From Stenotrophomonas sp046736075 (GTDB lineage Bacteria; Pseudomonadota; Gammaproteobacteria; Xanthomonadales; Xanthomonadaceae), in the NCBI RefSeq assembly GCF_046736075.1, contig NZ_CP177163.1, positions 1,426,001 through 1,490,000 of the forward strand: a stretch of 64,000 bases of DNA. The letters run 5' to 3'. Below are positions 8,751 through 18,169 of the stretch, in pieces (position 1 is the first letter of the stretch; the number at the start of each line of letters is the position of its first letter). The notes beneath the pieces are model-generated. The model was not told where the DNA came from, did no database searches, and saw nothing but the letters and a program-made list of their open reading frames with translations. The translations under genes and the position numbers were made by a program.

Positions 8751-8936
8751 CGCTTTCTGCAGATGAATGGGCGAGAGGAACAGGGGATCATACCCCCGTT
8801 GGCGTGGACGGACCTGTCGCTACGCTGTCGCGGTCATGCTGCAACCGCACATAATGCGGCGCCTCGCACGGGCCGTTCGCCGGCGTATGCAGGGCATCCT
8901 GCAATGCGCGGATGACAGCACGCATCGGGCCGTCAG

Positions 8937-8980
8937 AACAAAACATGGCCGCGCCGCCCCGGCAGGAACGGCACGGCCAT
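8937..8980 (-). terminator. Rho-independent terminator of dctA
   Basis: On the minus strand, 26 bp after the dctA stop, arms 8980-8970 and 8955-8945 (ATGGCCGTGCC and GGCGCGGCCAT, one G-T pair) form an 11-bp stem followed by GTTTTGTTC. A stem plus T-rich tail is a standard terminator for dctA. The remaining bases up to maeB hold nothing else recognisable. Confidence 0.75.
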
Positions 8981-9005
8981 GCACCACACAATCAGGCCGT
9001 CAGGC

Positions 9006-10355
9006 TCAGTGGGCCGGGGCCGGCAGCGTCGCCGGCAGGTCGTCGACGACCAGCGGCGGCAGCTCGGCCTCGCGGCCATCGAGCACCATCGCCAGACGGT
9101 CGCGGTCCAGGGCGTTCTCCCAGCGCGAGACCACCACGGTGGCCACCGCGTTGCCGATGAAGTTGGTCAGCGAGCGGCATTCGCTCATGAAACGGTCCAC
9201 GCCGAGGATCAGCGCCATGCCGGCCACCGGTACCTCCGGCACCACCGCCAGCGTGGCGGCCAGGGTGATGAAGCCGGCGCCGGTGACGCCGGCAGCCCCC
9301 TTGGAGCTCAGCATCGCCACCAGCAGCAGGGCGATCTGGTGGCCCAGGGTCAGTTCGGTATTGGTGGCCTGGGCGATGAACAGCGCGGCCAGGGTCATGT
9401 AGATGTTGGTGCCGTCCAGGTTGAACGAGTAGCCGGTGGGAACCACCAGGCCCACCACGGACTTGCTGCAGCCGGCCTTTTCCATCTTCTCCATCAGCGA
9501 CGGCAGGGCCGATTCCGACGAGGAGGTGCCCAGCACCAGCAGCAGTTCGGCCTTCAGGTAGCGGGCCAGCTTGAACACCGAGAACCCGCACAGGCGGCAG
9601 ACCACGCCCAGGATCACCGCCACGAACAGGAAGGCGGTCAGGTAGAACGACCCGACCAGCCAGGCCAGGTTGACCAGCGAACCGACGCCGTACTTGCCGA
9701 TCGTGAACGCGATCGCGCCGAACGCGCCGATCGGGGCGGCCTTCATCAGGATATGGACCAGGCGGAACACCGGGGCGGTCAGCGCCTCCAGGAAGGTCAG
9801 CACGGGGCGGCCCTTCTCGCCGGTCAGGGCCAGCGCGATGCCGAACAGCACCGCCACGAACAGCACCTGCAGGATGTTGCCTTCAACGAATGCGCTGACC
9901 AGGGTGGACGGGATGATGTCCATCGCAAAGCCGACCAGGGTCAGTTCGTGCGACTTCTCCACGTAGGTGTGGACCGCGGTCTGGTCCAGGTCGGCCGGGT
10001 TGATGTTCATGCCGGCGCCGGGCTGCACCACGTGCGCCACCACCATGCCCACCACCAGCGCCAGGGTGGAGAAGAACAGGAAGTAGGCCATCGACTTGGC
10101 GAACACCCGGCCCACGGTGCGCAGGTGGGTCATGCCCGCGATGCCGGTGACGATGGTGAGGAAGATCACCGGGGCGATGATCATCTTGACCAGCTTGATG
10201 AAGGCATCGCCCAGCGGCTTCAGCGATTCGGCGAAGGCCGGCTCGTAGTGGCCGAGGATCGCGCCCAGTACGATCGCCACCACCACCTGGAAGTACAGCT
10301 GGCGGTAGAACGGCAACGGCTTGGCCGCGAGCGGCGTGGAAGTGGGAACGTGCAT
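9006..10355 (-). CDS. dctA: C4-dicarboxylate/cation symporter DctA
   Basis: A 449-residue inner-membrane carrier of the dicarboxylate/amino acid:cation symporter family, importing succinate, fumarate and malate. Family signatures are clear: LVLGTSSSESALPSL (the serine-rich re-entrant loop HP1), PTGYSFNLDGTNIYMTLAAL (TM7 with the NLDGT motif), and a final conserved FMSECRSLTNFIGNAVAT stretch. The ATG at 10355 (MHVPTST) has CGGAGC eight bases upstream and is preferred over an in-frame ATG at 10376. It is divergent from a porin gene and close to a DctB-like sensor kinase, which suggests regulated uptake of C4 acids. Confidence 0.95.
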   Translation of the reverse strand: MHVPTSTPLAAKPLPFYRQLYFQVVVAIVLGAILGHYEPAFAESLKPLGDAFIKLVKMIIAPVIFLTIVTGIAGMTHLRTVGRVFAKSMAYFLFFSTLALVVGMVVAHVVQPGAGMNINPADLDQTAVHTYVEKSHELTLVGFAMDIIPSTLVSAFVEGNILQVLFVAVLFGIALALTGEKGRPVLTFLEALTAPVFRLVHILMKAAPIGAFGAIAFTIGKYGVGSLVNLAWLVGSFYLTAFLFVAVILGVVCRLCGFSVFKLARYLKAELLLVLGTSSSESALPSLMEKMEKAGCSKSVVGLVVPTGYSFNLDGTNIYMTLAALFIAQATNTELTLGHQIALLLVAMLSSKGAAGVTGAGFITLAATLAVVPEVPVAGMALILGVDRFMSECRSLTNFIGNAVATVVVSRWENALDRDRLAMVLDGREAELPPLVVDDLPATLPAPAH

Positions 10356-10609
10356 GGGAAGCTCCGGCTGTGTCACGAAGGAGGCCGGCCGCAGCGGGCG
10401 GCATCGGGCGTGGCCTTTTTACGCCGCCGTCCGCGCCACGCAGATAACCTATTGGTACTAGCCCCCCGGTTCAGCTGCCGCTGCTGCCTACACTGCACCG
10501 GCACCGCGCCCCCACGGCGGCGGGTGGCCGTACCCCCCGGAGACCCCCTCCCCCACAGTTTTCCGGTCTGCGGCCGTTGTTGTTCTGCCCCATTCCCTCC
10601 AGATTGCCG

Positions 10610-11785
10610 ATGCCCATGCGCCCGACTCCCCTGTTCCTTGCCCTGACCTGCCTGACCGCCGCGCCCGTGGCCGCCACCGCGGCGGACTGGGACAACTGGC
10701 CGACCAAGGTCGCCTTCAGCGACGGCACCGAGCTGGCCGCCACCGCCAACATCGCCTACGACCTCAACGACTTCTCCGGCGCCAGCGGCATCGAGGATGC
10801 CGACGCGGTACGGCGCAAGGAGTTCGGCGCGACCCTGAAAAAGAAGGGCGTCTACGACGCGATGGTCTATTACGACTTCCAGGCCGACACCTGGCTGGAC
10901 GTGTTCGTGCGCGTTGAAAGCAAGGCGTTCATCGGCCGCGACATCGGCCGTTTCCGCTTCGGCTACATGAAGACCCCGGTTGGCCTGGATGCGGGCACCT
11001 CCTCGCGCGCCGGCAGCTTCCTGGAGACCGCCCTGCCCGTGCAGGCGTTCTACGAAGGCCGCCGCACCGGTGCCGAATGGGTGCTGGAGCGCCCGCAGTA
11101 CCTGCTGCAGGCCGGCGCGTACGGCGGCAAGGACCTGCAGGGCGACAACCCGGGCACCACCCAGGCGGTGCGCGCGGTGTGGACCCCGGTCAAGGCAGCG
11201 GGTGATGTGATCCACCTGGGCCTGGCCTATTCGCAGGAAAACCCGCGCGGCTACCGTGACGGCCGCGATGTCCACCACGAGGCCAGCGCGCGCCTGCGCG
11301 CCCGCCCGGAAGCCGGCCTGACCGACATCCGCCTGGTCGATTCCGGTGCGCTGACCACCGCCGACCAGATCCGCCGCACCGGGCTGGAAGGCATCTGGAT
11401 CCGCGGCCCGTTCTCGGTGCAGGCCGAAGCACTGCAGACCACGGTCACCCGCGACGGCAAGCCGGACTACACCGGCAATGGCCAGTACGCGATGGCCAGC
11501 TGGGTGCTCACCGGCGAATCGCGCCCGTACAGCGCCGGCGCCGTGGCCAACGTCAAGCCGGCCCACGATTACGGCGCGGTCGAACTGGTGGCGCGCTACA
11601 GCCGCCTGGACCTGGACGATGCCGATGTGTTCGGCGGCCGCCAGCACGACTGGACGCTGGGCGCCAACTGGTACCTCACCAGCCACTTCAAGTTCCAGGC
11701 CAACTACGTGAAGGCCGACGCCAGCCGTCGCGGCGTGCGCACCCAGCCGGAAATCTTCGAGCTGCGCGCACAGATGCACTTCTGA
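10610..11785 (+). CDS. OprO/OprP-family outer-membrane porin
   Basis: A 391-residue outer-membrane protein with a signal peptide (MPMRPTPLFLALTCLTAAPV, cleavage after TAA), alternating hydrophobic strands and a terminal Phe (RAQMHF), the usual barrel signature. Repeated stretches such as FGYMKTPVGLDAGTSS and WVLTGESRPYSAGAV match the phosphate-selective porin O/P family. Its position between dctA and a C4-dicarboxylate-type sensor kinase suggests it lets organic acids, not phosphate, across the outer membrane. A hairpin at 11787-11802 (CGGCCTGCGCAGGCCG) follows the stop. ATG at 10616 is an alternative start. Confidence 0.88.
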   Translation: MPMRPTPLFLALTCLTAAPVAATAADWDNWPTKVAFSDGTELAATANIAYDLNDFSGASGIEDADAVRRKEFGATLKKKGVYDAMVYYDFQADTWLDVFVRVESKAFIGRDIGRFRFGYMKTPVGLDAGTSSRAGSFLETALPVQAFYEGRRTGAEWVLERPQYLLQAGAYGGKDLQGDNPGTTQAVRAVWTPVKAAGDVIHLGLAYSQENPRGYRDGRDVHHEASARLRARPEAGLTDIRLVDSGALTTADQIRRTGLEGIWIRGPFSVQAEALQTTVTRDGKPDYTGNGQYAMASWVLTGESRPYSAGAVANVKPAHDYGAVELVARYSRLDLDDADVFGGRQHDWTLGANWYLTSHFKFQANYVKADASRRGVRTQPEIFELRAQMHF

Positions 11786-11844
11786 TCGGCCTGCGCAGGC
11801 CGGGCGTGCACGCCGCGCCCGTCCTGCGACCGTAGACTGCCGCC

Positions 11845-14496
11845 ATGTACTGGCTCGGCCGCCACCGCACCCTGCTGCTGACCCTGCTGCTGTTGATCGG
11901 CGGCACCGTGCTGTGCGCGGCCGCTGCCGGCCATTACGCCTGGCGGCGCGCGTTGAACGACGAGAGCGGCCAGGTGCAGCGCCAGCTCGCGCTGTACGGC
12001 CAGGGCCTGCAGCAGCGCGTCGACCGTTTCGGCACCCTGCCGCAGGTACTTGCGCTGGACCCGGACCTGCGCCGCGCGCTGCTGCAGCGTCCGGATGCCC
12101 CCGGTGCGCAGCGCCTCAACCTCAAGCTGCAGCGGGCCAACCAGGTCACCCGCGCGTCCACACTGACCCTGGTCGGGCACGACGGCGTCGCCGTGGCCGC
12201 CAGCAACTGGGACCAGGCCAGCAGCAACGTCGGCGAGGACTACAGCTACCGCCCCTACTACCGCCAGGCACTGGCCACCGGCCACGGCCGCTTCTACGGC
12301 ATCGGCATGACCACCGGCGTGCCCGGCTACTACCTGTCGCAGGCGATCGAGGACAACGGCCGGCGCATCGGCGTGGTGGTGATCAAGATCGAACTGGCCG
12401 CGCTGGAGCAGGAATGGCTGTCCAGCCCCGACGTGGTGCTGGCCAGCGACGAACACGATGTGGTGTTCCTGGCCAACCGCGATGCGTGGCGCTATCGCCT
12501 GCTGCGCCCGCTGGGCGCGGCCGAACGCCGCGAGATGCTCGACAGCCGCCAGTACGCCGACCGCTCGCTGCAACCGCTGCGGGTGCGCACCGGCAGCGTG
12601 CTGGACGATGGTGGCCGCATGGTGCGCCTGCTCGATCCGGTGCTGCCGGGCGAGATGCTCTGGCAGACGCTTGCCCTGCCGGAGGAGCAGTGGAACCTGC
12701 ACCTGCTGCATGATGCCGGCGCGGCCACCAGCGCCGGACGCAGCGCCGCCATCGGTGGCGGCGCGGCGTGGCTGGCACTGGGCTTCCTGGTGCTGTTCGT
12801 GCAGCAGCGGCGGCGCCTGGCCGCGCACCGCCAGCGCAGCCGGCGCGAGCTGGAAAGCGTGCTCAAGCAGCACGCACAGGAGCTGCGTACCGCCCAGGAT
12901 GGCGTGCTGCAGGCCGCCCAGCAGGCCGACAGCGGGCTCAGCCGCAGCCTGGCGCACCTGCCGCAGGGCGTGGTGGTGATCGACAACGAACAGAAGCTGG
13001 TGGCGTGGAATGCCCGTTACCTGGAGCTGTTCCGGTTTCCGTCCGGCCTGATCCAGGTTGGCCGGCCGATCGAAGAGATCTTCCGCTTCAACGCGCGGCG
13101 CGGCCTGCTCGGCCCGGGGCCGATCGAAGACGCGATCGAGCGGCGTCTCAATCACCTGCGCAGCGGCCGCCCGCACATGCGCGAGAGCGAGAAGGACGAC
13201 GGCACGGTATTGGAAATCCGCGGCAATCCGCTGCCCGATGGTGGCTTCGTCACCAGCTATGCGGACATCACCAGCTACAAGAACACCGCGCGCGAGCTGC
13301 GCTCGCTGGCCGATGCCCTGGAGCATCGCGTGGCCGAGCGCACCCGCGATCTCGACGAGGCGCGTCGTGAGGCCGAGCGCGCCAACCGCTACAAATCGCG
13401 TTTCGTGGCTTCGGCCGTGCACGACCTGCTGCAGCCGCTCAACGCGGCGCGCATGTTCGTGTCGGTACTGCGTGGCAAGCTGCAGGGCGATCCGCGCGCA
13501 CTGAGCGAGCATGTCGATGCGGCACTGGCCGCGCAGGACGCCATCCTCAACAGCCTGCTGGACATCTCGCGGCTGGAATCGGGCACGCTGCAGACACGGG
13601 TGCAACCGTTCGCGCTGTCGCCGCTGCTGGAAACACTGGCCCGCGAGTTCGGCATCGCCGCCGACGCGCGCGGCCTGCGGTTGCGCTGGGTGGATACCCG
13701 TTCGGTGGTGGTGAGCGACGAGGCACTGCTGCGGCGCATCCTGCAGAACTTCCTGTCCAACGCGTTGCGCTATACCCCGCGCGGCCGGGTGCTGATCGGC
13801 TGTCGTCGGCACGGCGGGCAGTTGCGCATCGAGGTGCACGACCAAGGCCCGGGCATTCCGGAGAGCCTGCAGGGCGAGATCTTCGAGGAATTCCGCCGGT
13901 TGGATGACGGCGTGGACCAGGAGCGTGGCGCGGGACTCGGCCTGGCCATCGTGGAGCGCATCGGACGCCTGCTTGGCCATCGCATCGCGCTGCGCTCCAC
14001 GCTGGGGCGCGGCAGCGTGTTCAGTGTGGAGGTCCCGCTCGGCGATGCCGCTGCCGTGGCGGACGCGATGCCCGCGCCGGCCCCGGTGGCCGCGCTCGAC
14101 CCCGGTGACGACAGCCCGCTGCGCGGCTGCCGGGTGTGGAGCATCGACGACGACCCGCGCGTCTGCACGGCCACCCGCACCCTGCTGGAGCGCTGGGGCT
14201 GCCACGTGGACCTCGCCGATGGCCCACAGGCCGCGCTGGACGCGGCCACGCCCGACAGCGTGCCGCAGCTGGTGCTGCTGGACGTGCGCATGGGCGAGTT
14301 CGACGGCCCGACCCTGTACGAACGCCTCGCCGACGGCTGGAAGACCCGTCCCCCGGTGATTCTGGTGACCGCCGAACGCGATGAGACGCTCAGGGCCAGC
14401 GCCGCCGACAAGGGCTGGGGGTTCCTCGCCAAGCCGGTCCGCCCGCCAGCGCTGCGCGCGTTGATGACACAGCTGCTGGTGCGCCACCGCGGATAA
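11845..14496 (+). CDS. DctB-like hybrid sensor histidine kinase with receiver domain
   Basis: An 883-residue inner-membrane sensor. TM1 is at 9-29, followed by a periplasmic double-Cache domain (about 30-290) with YSYRPYYRQALATGHGRFYG and PGYYLSQAI, close to the DctB dicarboxylate sensor signature. TM2 lies at about 297-317, then a coiled region, a PAS domain (about 375-475) and a HisKA domain with the phosphorylated His at residue 526 (SAVHDLLQPLNAARMF). An ATPase domain has NFLSNALRYTP and GAGLGLAIV. A C-terminal receiver carries Asp813 (LLDVRMGEFDG). The sensory half looks like DctB while the kinase half resembles NahK/ErcS hybrid kinases. It probably senses C4 acids for the dctA/porin locus; its partner is likely the LuxR-type regulator across the repeat array. 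Confidence 0.88.
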   Translation: MYWLGRHRTLLLTLLLLIGGTVLCAAAAGHYAWRRALNDESGQVQRQLALYGQGLQQRVDRFGTLPQVLALDPDLRRALLQRPDAPGAQRLNLKLQRANQVTRASTLTLVGHDGVAVAASNWDQASSNVGEDYSYRPYYRQALATGHGRFYGIGMTTGVPGYYLSQAIEDNGRRIGVVVIKIELAALEQEWLSSPDVVLASDEHDVVFLANRDAWRYRLLRPLGAAERREMLDSRQYADRSLQPLRVRTGSVLDDGGRMVRLLDPVLPGEMLWQTLALPEEQWNLHLLHDAGAATSAGRSAAIGGGAAWLALGFLVLFVQQRRRLAAHRQRSRRELESVLKQHAQELRTAQDGVLQAAQQADSGLSRSLAHLPQGVVVIDNEQKLVAWNARYLELFRFPSGLIQVGRPIEEIFRFNARRGLLGPGPIEDAIERRLNHLRSGRPHMRESEKDDGTVLEIRGNPLPDGGFVTSYADITSYKNTARELRSLADALEHRVAERTRDLDEARREAERANRYKSRFVASAVHDLLQPLNAARMFVSVLRGKLQGDPRALSEHVDAALAAQDAILNSLLDISRLESGTLQTRVQPFALSPLLETLAREFGIAADARGLRLRWVDTRSVVVSDEALLRRILQNFLSNALRYTPRGRVLIGCRRHGGQLRIEVHDQGPGIPESLQGEIFEEFRRLDDGVDQERGAGLGLAIVERIGRLLGHRIALRSTLGRGSVFSVEVPLGDAAAVADAMPAPAPVAALDPGDDSPLRGCRVWSIDDDPRVCTATRTLLERWGCHVDLADGPQAALDAATPDSVPQLVLLDVRMGEFDGPTLYERLADGWKTRPPVILVTAERDETLRASAADKGWGFLAKPVRPPALRALMTQLLVRHRG

Positions 14497-14509
14497 AACC
14501 ACCGCCCGT

Positions 14510-14996
14510 GTAGAGCCGACTTCTAGTCGGCTATGGCGCGCAGCGCGGGGGGTTTATCGGTGGCGGAGCGGAGAGCAGCCGGCCAGAGGCCGGCTCTACG
14601 AGGTCGGAAGCCGCTTGTGTAGAGCCGACTTCTAGTCGGCTATCGCGCGCAGCGCGGGGGGTTATCGGTGGCGGAGCGGAAAGCAGCCGGCCAGAGGCCG
14701 GCTCTACGGGTATAGGAAGCCGCCCGTGTAGAGCGGACTTCTAGTCGGCTATCGCGCGCAGCGCGGGGGTTCGGTGTGGCGGAGCGGAGAGCAGCCGGCC
14801 AGAGGCCGGCTCTACGGGTATAGGAAGCCGGCTACCGCGCGCAGAGCCGGATTTTCGGCTATCGGAAGCTGCCCTTGTAGAGCCGACTTCTAGTCGGCTA
14901 TCGCGCGCAGCGCGGGGGGTCGCTGTTGCGGGGCGGAAAGCAGCCGGCCAGAGGCCGGCTCCACGAGGAAAGCAGCCGGCCAGAGGCCGGCTCTAC
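14510..14996. repeat. SMAG-like palindromic repeat array, four paired units
   Basis: Paired units lie at 14510-14599, 14619-14707, 14728-14815 and 14877-14964. The left half is GTAGAGCCGACTTCTAGTCG and continues GCT; the right half is AGCCGGCC-AGA-GGCCGGCT ending CTAC (CCAC in unit 4). An extra right half at about 14971-14996 closes the array, and a degenerate copy lies at 14825-14865. Head-to-head GTAG-bounded hairpins match the SMAG family of REP elements. The array lies between two convergent genes and its last CTAC supplies the stop codon of the regulator on the minus strand. It covers the whole gene-free interval. Confidence 0.9.
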
Positions 14997-15640
14997 AGGT
15001 CGGCGGCGTTGCCTTCCGGTTCCAGGGCCTTGACCAGCACGGCCGCCTGGGTGCGGCTGTGGCACTCGAGCTTCTTGAGGATGGCGGTGACGTGCACTTT
15101 GACGGTGTTTTCGGCCAGGCCGAGTTCGTACGCGATCTGCTTGTTGAGCAGGCCGTCGGCCAGGCTCAGCAGCACGCGGAACTGCTGCGGGGTGAGCTGG
15201 GCCAGGCGCGCGGCCAACAGGGCATCGGATTCAGAACGTTCGGCCGCCATTGCCGGGAACCACACGCCTCCGTCGAGCACCGCCGCCACGGCCTGGCCGA
15301 TGGTTTCGGCCGGCGCCGATTTCGGAATGAACCCGGCGGCGCCGAACTGCTGCGCACGGCGGATCACACGCGGGTGGTCATTGGACGAGACGATCACCAC
15401 CGGAATGTCCGGGTGCGCACCGCGTACATGCAGCAGCGAGGAAAACCCACGAGCCCCGGGCATGGTCAGGTCCAGCAGCACCAGTTCGATCTCCGGGTGC
15501 TGGTCCAGCGCGGCTTCGAGCGTGGCGGCGCTGGCCACTTCGATCACCTGTGCCTGCGGCAGCGACTGGCGCAGGGAATGGACGACCGCGGCGCGCAGCA
15601 GCGGGTGGTCGTCGGCAATCAGGACGGTCAATGCACTCAT
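14993..15640 (-). CDS. LuxR/NarL-family response regulator
   Basis: A 215-residue regulator. The receiver domain has the acidic pair ADD, phospho-acceptor Asp57 (LVLLDLTMPGA), a conserved Ser (VIVSS) and Lys (PKSA). The C-terminal GerE helix-turn-helix contains NKQIAYELGLAENTVKVHV. The ATG at 15640 starts just before the first receiver strand and is chosen over longer upstream frames. It faces the DctB-like kinase across the repeat array and is its most likely partner; LuxR-type partners of DctB-like kinases are known (for example DctR of Rhodobacter). The stop TAG (14993-14995) lies within the CTAC end of the adjacent repeat. Confidence 0.9.
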   Translation of the reverse strand: MSALTVLIADDHPLLRAAVVHSLRQSLPQAQVIEVASAATLEAALDQHPEIELVLLDLTMPGARGFSSLLHVRGAHPDIPVVIVSSNDHPRVIRRAQQFGAAGFIPKSAPAETIGQAVAAVLDGGVWFPAMAAERSESDALLAARLAQLTPQQFRVLLSLADGLLNKQIAYELGLAENTVKVHVTAILKKLECHSRTQAAVLVKALEPEGNAADL

Positions 15641-15725
15641 GCGGCCATTGTAGTGACCTTGGCGGTGCGCGGCGGTTGTCAGCGGTGCATGGCGGGCAGG
15701 TGGGAGTGCCGGGGACCGCCCGACG

Positions 15726-16784
15726 CTACGGGTCCTGCTGGAGCATGCTGCCACGCCAGGCGTCGAGGAACTGGCGGCGTTTGAGCCCGTCCAGGTACAC
15801 CAGCAGCCCCGGGCCCAGCTGGATGGGCCGGTAGCTGCGTTCGGGCGAGCGCCCGCGCTGCTGCCCCTGCGCCGGCAGGATCGGCATCAACCGCGCCTCG
15901 CGCGAGAGCACCTGCTGCCCACGCGGCGAGAGCAGGTAGTCGAGGAAGCGGCGCGCCTCCTCGGCATGGCGGGCGCTGCGCGGAATCACCGCCGTGCGCA
16001 GCACCACCAGCGTGTAATCCTCCGGCTCGACGATGCCCAGGGGCGCGCCCGCATCGATGCGCGCCTGCGCATACGAGCCCAGCACGTTGTAGACCAGCGA
16101 CAGCTCGCCCCGGCTGACCTTGTCCAGCAGCACGCCGGTGCGCTCCTCCAGCTGCACCTGGTTGTCGCCCAGTGCGCCCAGCAGCGCGCCAGCCATGCTG
16201 CCACGCTGGCCATCCTGGGTGGCCAGGAGGTAGCCGACGCTGCTGCGCTGCACGTCGTAGGTGCCGACCCGGCGCAGCAGCGGTGCGTCCGGGGCGCGCA
16301 GCAGCTCCAGCAGCTGGCGGCGTGTGCGCGGGACCCGGGCCGCCGGCAGCGCGCGGGTGTTGTAGACAATGGCAACCGGCTCGTAGCTGATGCCGAATGC
16401 CTCGTGCCGCCATTGCGCCCAGCCGGGCAGCGCATCGGTCTGCGGCGACCGGTGCGCCAGCGCGTAACCGTCGTTGACCAGCTTGGTCTGCAGGTCCATG
16501 CCCGAGCTGATCAGCATGTCCGGTGCGGCCGGGCCGGTGCGATCGCGCAGGTAGCGCGCGTACATGTCCTGGGTGATGACGTCCTCGTAGACGATCTCGG
16601 TACTCGGATGCAGCCGCTGGTAATCGGCGATCACCGTGGCGAACACTTCGATGTCGGTCGAGCCGTGGATGCGCAGCTGGGCCGTGGGCATGCCCTGCGC
16701 GGGGAAGCGCTGGACATCGCCCGGCGCGGCGTTGGCGACGCCGCAGTACAGGGCCAGCAGGAGCAACAGGCAACGCCGCATCAT
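15726..16784 (-). CDS. Periplasmic substrate-binding protein coupled to TctE-like kinase
   Basis: A 352-residue exported solute-binding protein: signal peptide LLLLLALYCGVANA, then a type II binding fold with IHGSTDIEVFATVIADYQRL, YEDVITQDMYARYL and DMLISSGMDLQTKLV, resembling iron/phosphoglycerate-type ABC binding proteins. No ABC permease or ATPase is nearby. Its ATG overlaps the kinase stop (ATGA at 16781-16784), so it is translated with the sensor kinase and regulator. This suggests it presents a ligand such as a tricarboxylate to the kinase, as PgtC-like proteins do, instead of feeding a transporter. Binding specificity is inferred from neighbours only. Confidence 0.8.
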   Translation of the reverse strand: MMRRCLLLLLALYCGVANAAPGDVQRFPAQGMPTAQLRIHGSTDIEVFATVIADYQRLHPSTEIVYEDVITQDMYARYLRDRTGPAAPDMLISSGMDLQTKLVNDGYALAHRSPQTDALPGWAQWRHEAFGISYEPVAIVYNTRALPAARVPRTRRQLLELLRAPDAPLLRRVGTYDVQRSSVGYLLATQDGQRGSMAGALLGALGDNQVQLEERTGVLLDKVSRGELSLVYNVLGSYAQARIDAGAPLGIVEPEDYTLVVLRTAVIPRSARHAEEARRFLDYLLSPRGQQVLSREARLMPILPAQGQQRGRSPERSYRPIQLGPGLLVYLDGLKRRQFLDAWRGSMLQQDP

Positions 16785-18169
16785 GGGTGCATCCTCGGCA
16801 GGCGGATGGTGGCGATGAGGCCACCGCCTCCCACGCGGTTGGACAGGTCGATGCGTCCGCCGTGGCTGTCCACGACGCGCTTGACGATTGCCAGGCCCAG
16901 CCCGGCACCGCCTGCAGGTGCGCCCTCGCCGCGGGCGAACCGCTCGAACACGCGCTCCGCATCGGCCGCAGCGATGCCCGGGCCGTGGTCGGCCACGGTC
17001 AGCACGCAGTGCTCGGCTGTTTCGGTGAGCGCGATCTGCAGGGCGCCATCGCCGCCGTATTTGAGCGCATTGTCGATCAGGTTCTTGATCGCCTCGCGCA
17101 GCAGCAGCGCATCGCCGTTGACCCAGGCCGGCGCCGGGCTCACTGCGAGCTGCACGCGCGGTGCAGGCAACGCCTGCGGCAGCGCTTCATGCAGGGCCTG
17201 GTGCACGGTCTCGGCCAGGTCCACCGCCGCGAAGCGCTGCAGGTTGGCGCGATGGATCACGCTGGCATCGCTGAGCAGCTGGTTGAGCAGCCGGCTCATG
17301 TGGGTGGCATTGCGCTCGATCGCCTGCAGGCTGCGCCGCATGTCTTCCGGGTCCTCGTCGTCCAGCGCCAGCTGCGCCTGCGCACGCAGCGCGGCCAAGG
17401 GCGTGCGCATCTGGTGCGCCGCCTCTGCCATGAAGGCGCGCAGGGTCTCGTTGCTGCTCGACAGGCGCCCCATGAAGTGGTTCAACGCGCCCACCATCCT
17501 GTCCATTTCGCGCGGCACCGCCGCATCCAAGGGTTTCAGGTCGGACGGCTCGCGGCGCGCCAGTTCGCGCTCCACCCGCACCAGCGGGCGCAGTGCGCGG
17601 TGCACCCCGATGCCGACCAGCGCCAGCGACAGCAGCGACAGCACCACGATCGCCACCAGCGCGCGGGTCACCATGTCCTGGGCCAGCACTTCGCGCGCGC
17701 GGCGGGTCTGCCCCACCTGCACACGCACCTCGCCCTGCGCCGACGGCGAGGACACCCGCCGCGACACCACCACAAAGCGCACCATCTCGCCGCTGTAAGG
17801 CGCATCGAACAGCTGCGCACGGTCACTGGGCGCGCGCGGCGGCGCCGGCAGGTCGCCGTAGCCGGTAACGGTATGATCGTGGGCGTCGGAGACGCGGTAG
17901 AACACGCGGTCTTCCGGGGCCATCGCAAGCAGGTCAAGCGCGGCGTAGGGCAGGTCCACCTGCCACTGCGCCTCCACCAGCGCCACCGAATCGATGATCG
18001 ACAGCGCCGAGGACACCAGCAGGTGATCGTAGGAACGGTTGGCCGCACGCTGGCCGTAGTCGCGCGCGCCGAACAGCAGGGCCACCGCGAACAGCGCCAT
18101 CAGGCCGCCCAGGTACAGCCACAGGGTGTGCCGGATCGAGGTTGGCGTGGCGACGGGCTCAGGGGCCAT
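16781..18169 (-). CDS. TctE-like sensor histidine kinase
   Basis: A 462-residue two-TM kinase. TM1 is at about 16-34, then a TctE-type periplasmic sensor domain (about 40-165, with VDLPYAALDLLAMAPEDRVF), TM2 at about 168-190, HAMP, a HisKA box AAHQMRTPLAALRAQ, an N-box IKNLIDNALKYGG, and ADHGPGIAAADAERVFERF / GLGLAIVKRV. The ATG at 18169 overlaps the last 11 bases of the regulator gene and precedes TM1. It forms an operon regulator-kinase-binding protein. TctE-type kinases govern tricarboxylate uptake, which fits the CitMHS carrier and porin transcribed divergently. Confidence 0.92.
   Translation of the reverse strand: MAPEPVATPTSIRHTLWLYLGGLMALFAVALLFGARDYGQRAANRSYDHLLVSSALSIIDSVALVEAQWQVDLPYAALDLLAMAPEDRVFYRVSDAHDHTVTGYGDLPAPPRAPSDRAQLFDAPYSGEMVRFVVVSRRVSSPSAQGEVRVQVGQTRRAREVLAQDMVTRALVAIVVLSLLSLALVGIGVHRALRPLVRVERELARREPSDLKPLDAAVPREMDRMVGALNHFMGRLSSSNETLRAFMAEAAHQMRTPLAALRAQAQLALDDEDPEDMRRSLQAIERNATHMSRLLNQLLSDASVIHRANLQRFAAVDLAETVHQALHEALPQALPAPRVQLAVSPAPAWVNGDALLLREAIKNLIDNALKYGGDGALQIALTETAEHCVLTVADHGPGIAAADAERVFERFARGEGAPAGGAGLGLAIVKRVVDSHGGRIDLSNRVGGGGLIATIRLPRMHP

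Noticed and set aside
6240..8915. 891-codon plus-strand frame across maeB
   Set aside because: His/Arg-rich antisense of a fully conserved malic enzyme.
11704..14502. 932-codon minus-strand frame across the hybrid kinase
   Set aside because: Mirror frame of the kinase gene; composition typical of non-coding high-GC frames.
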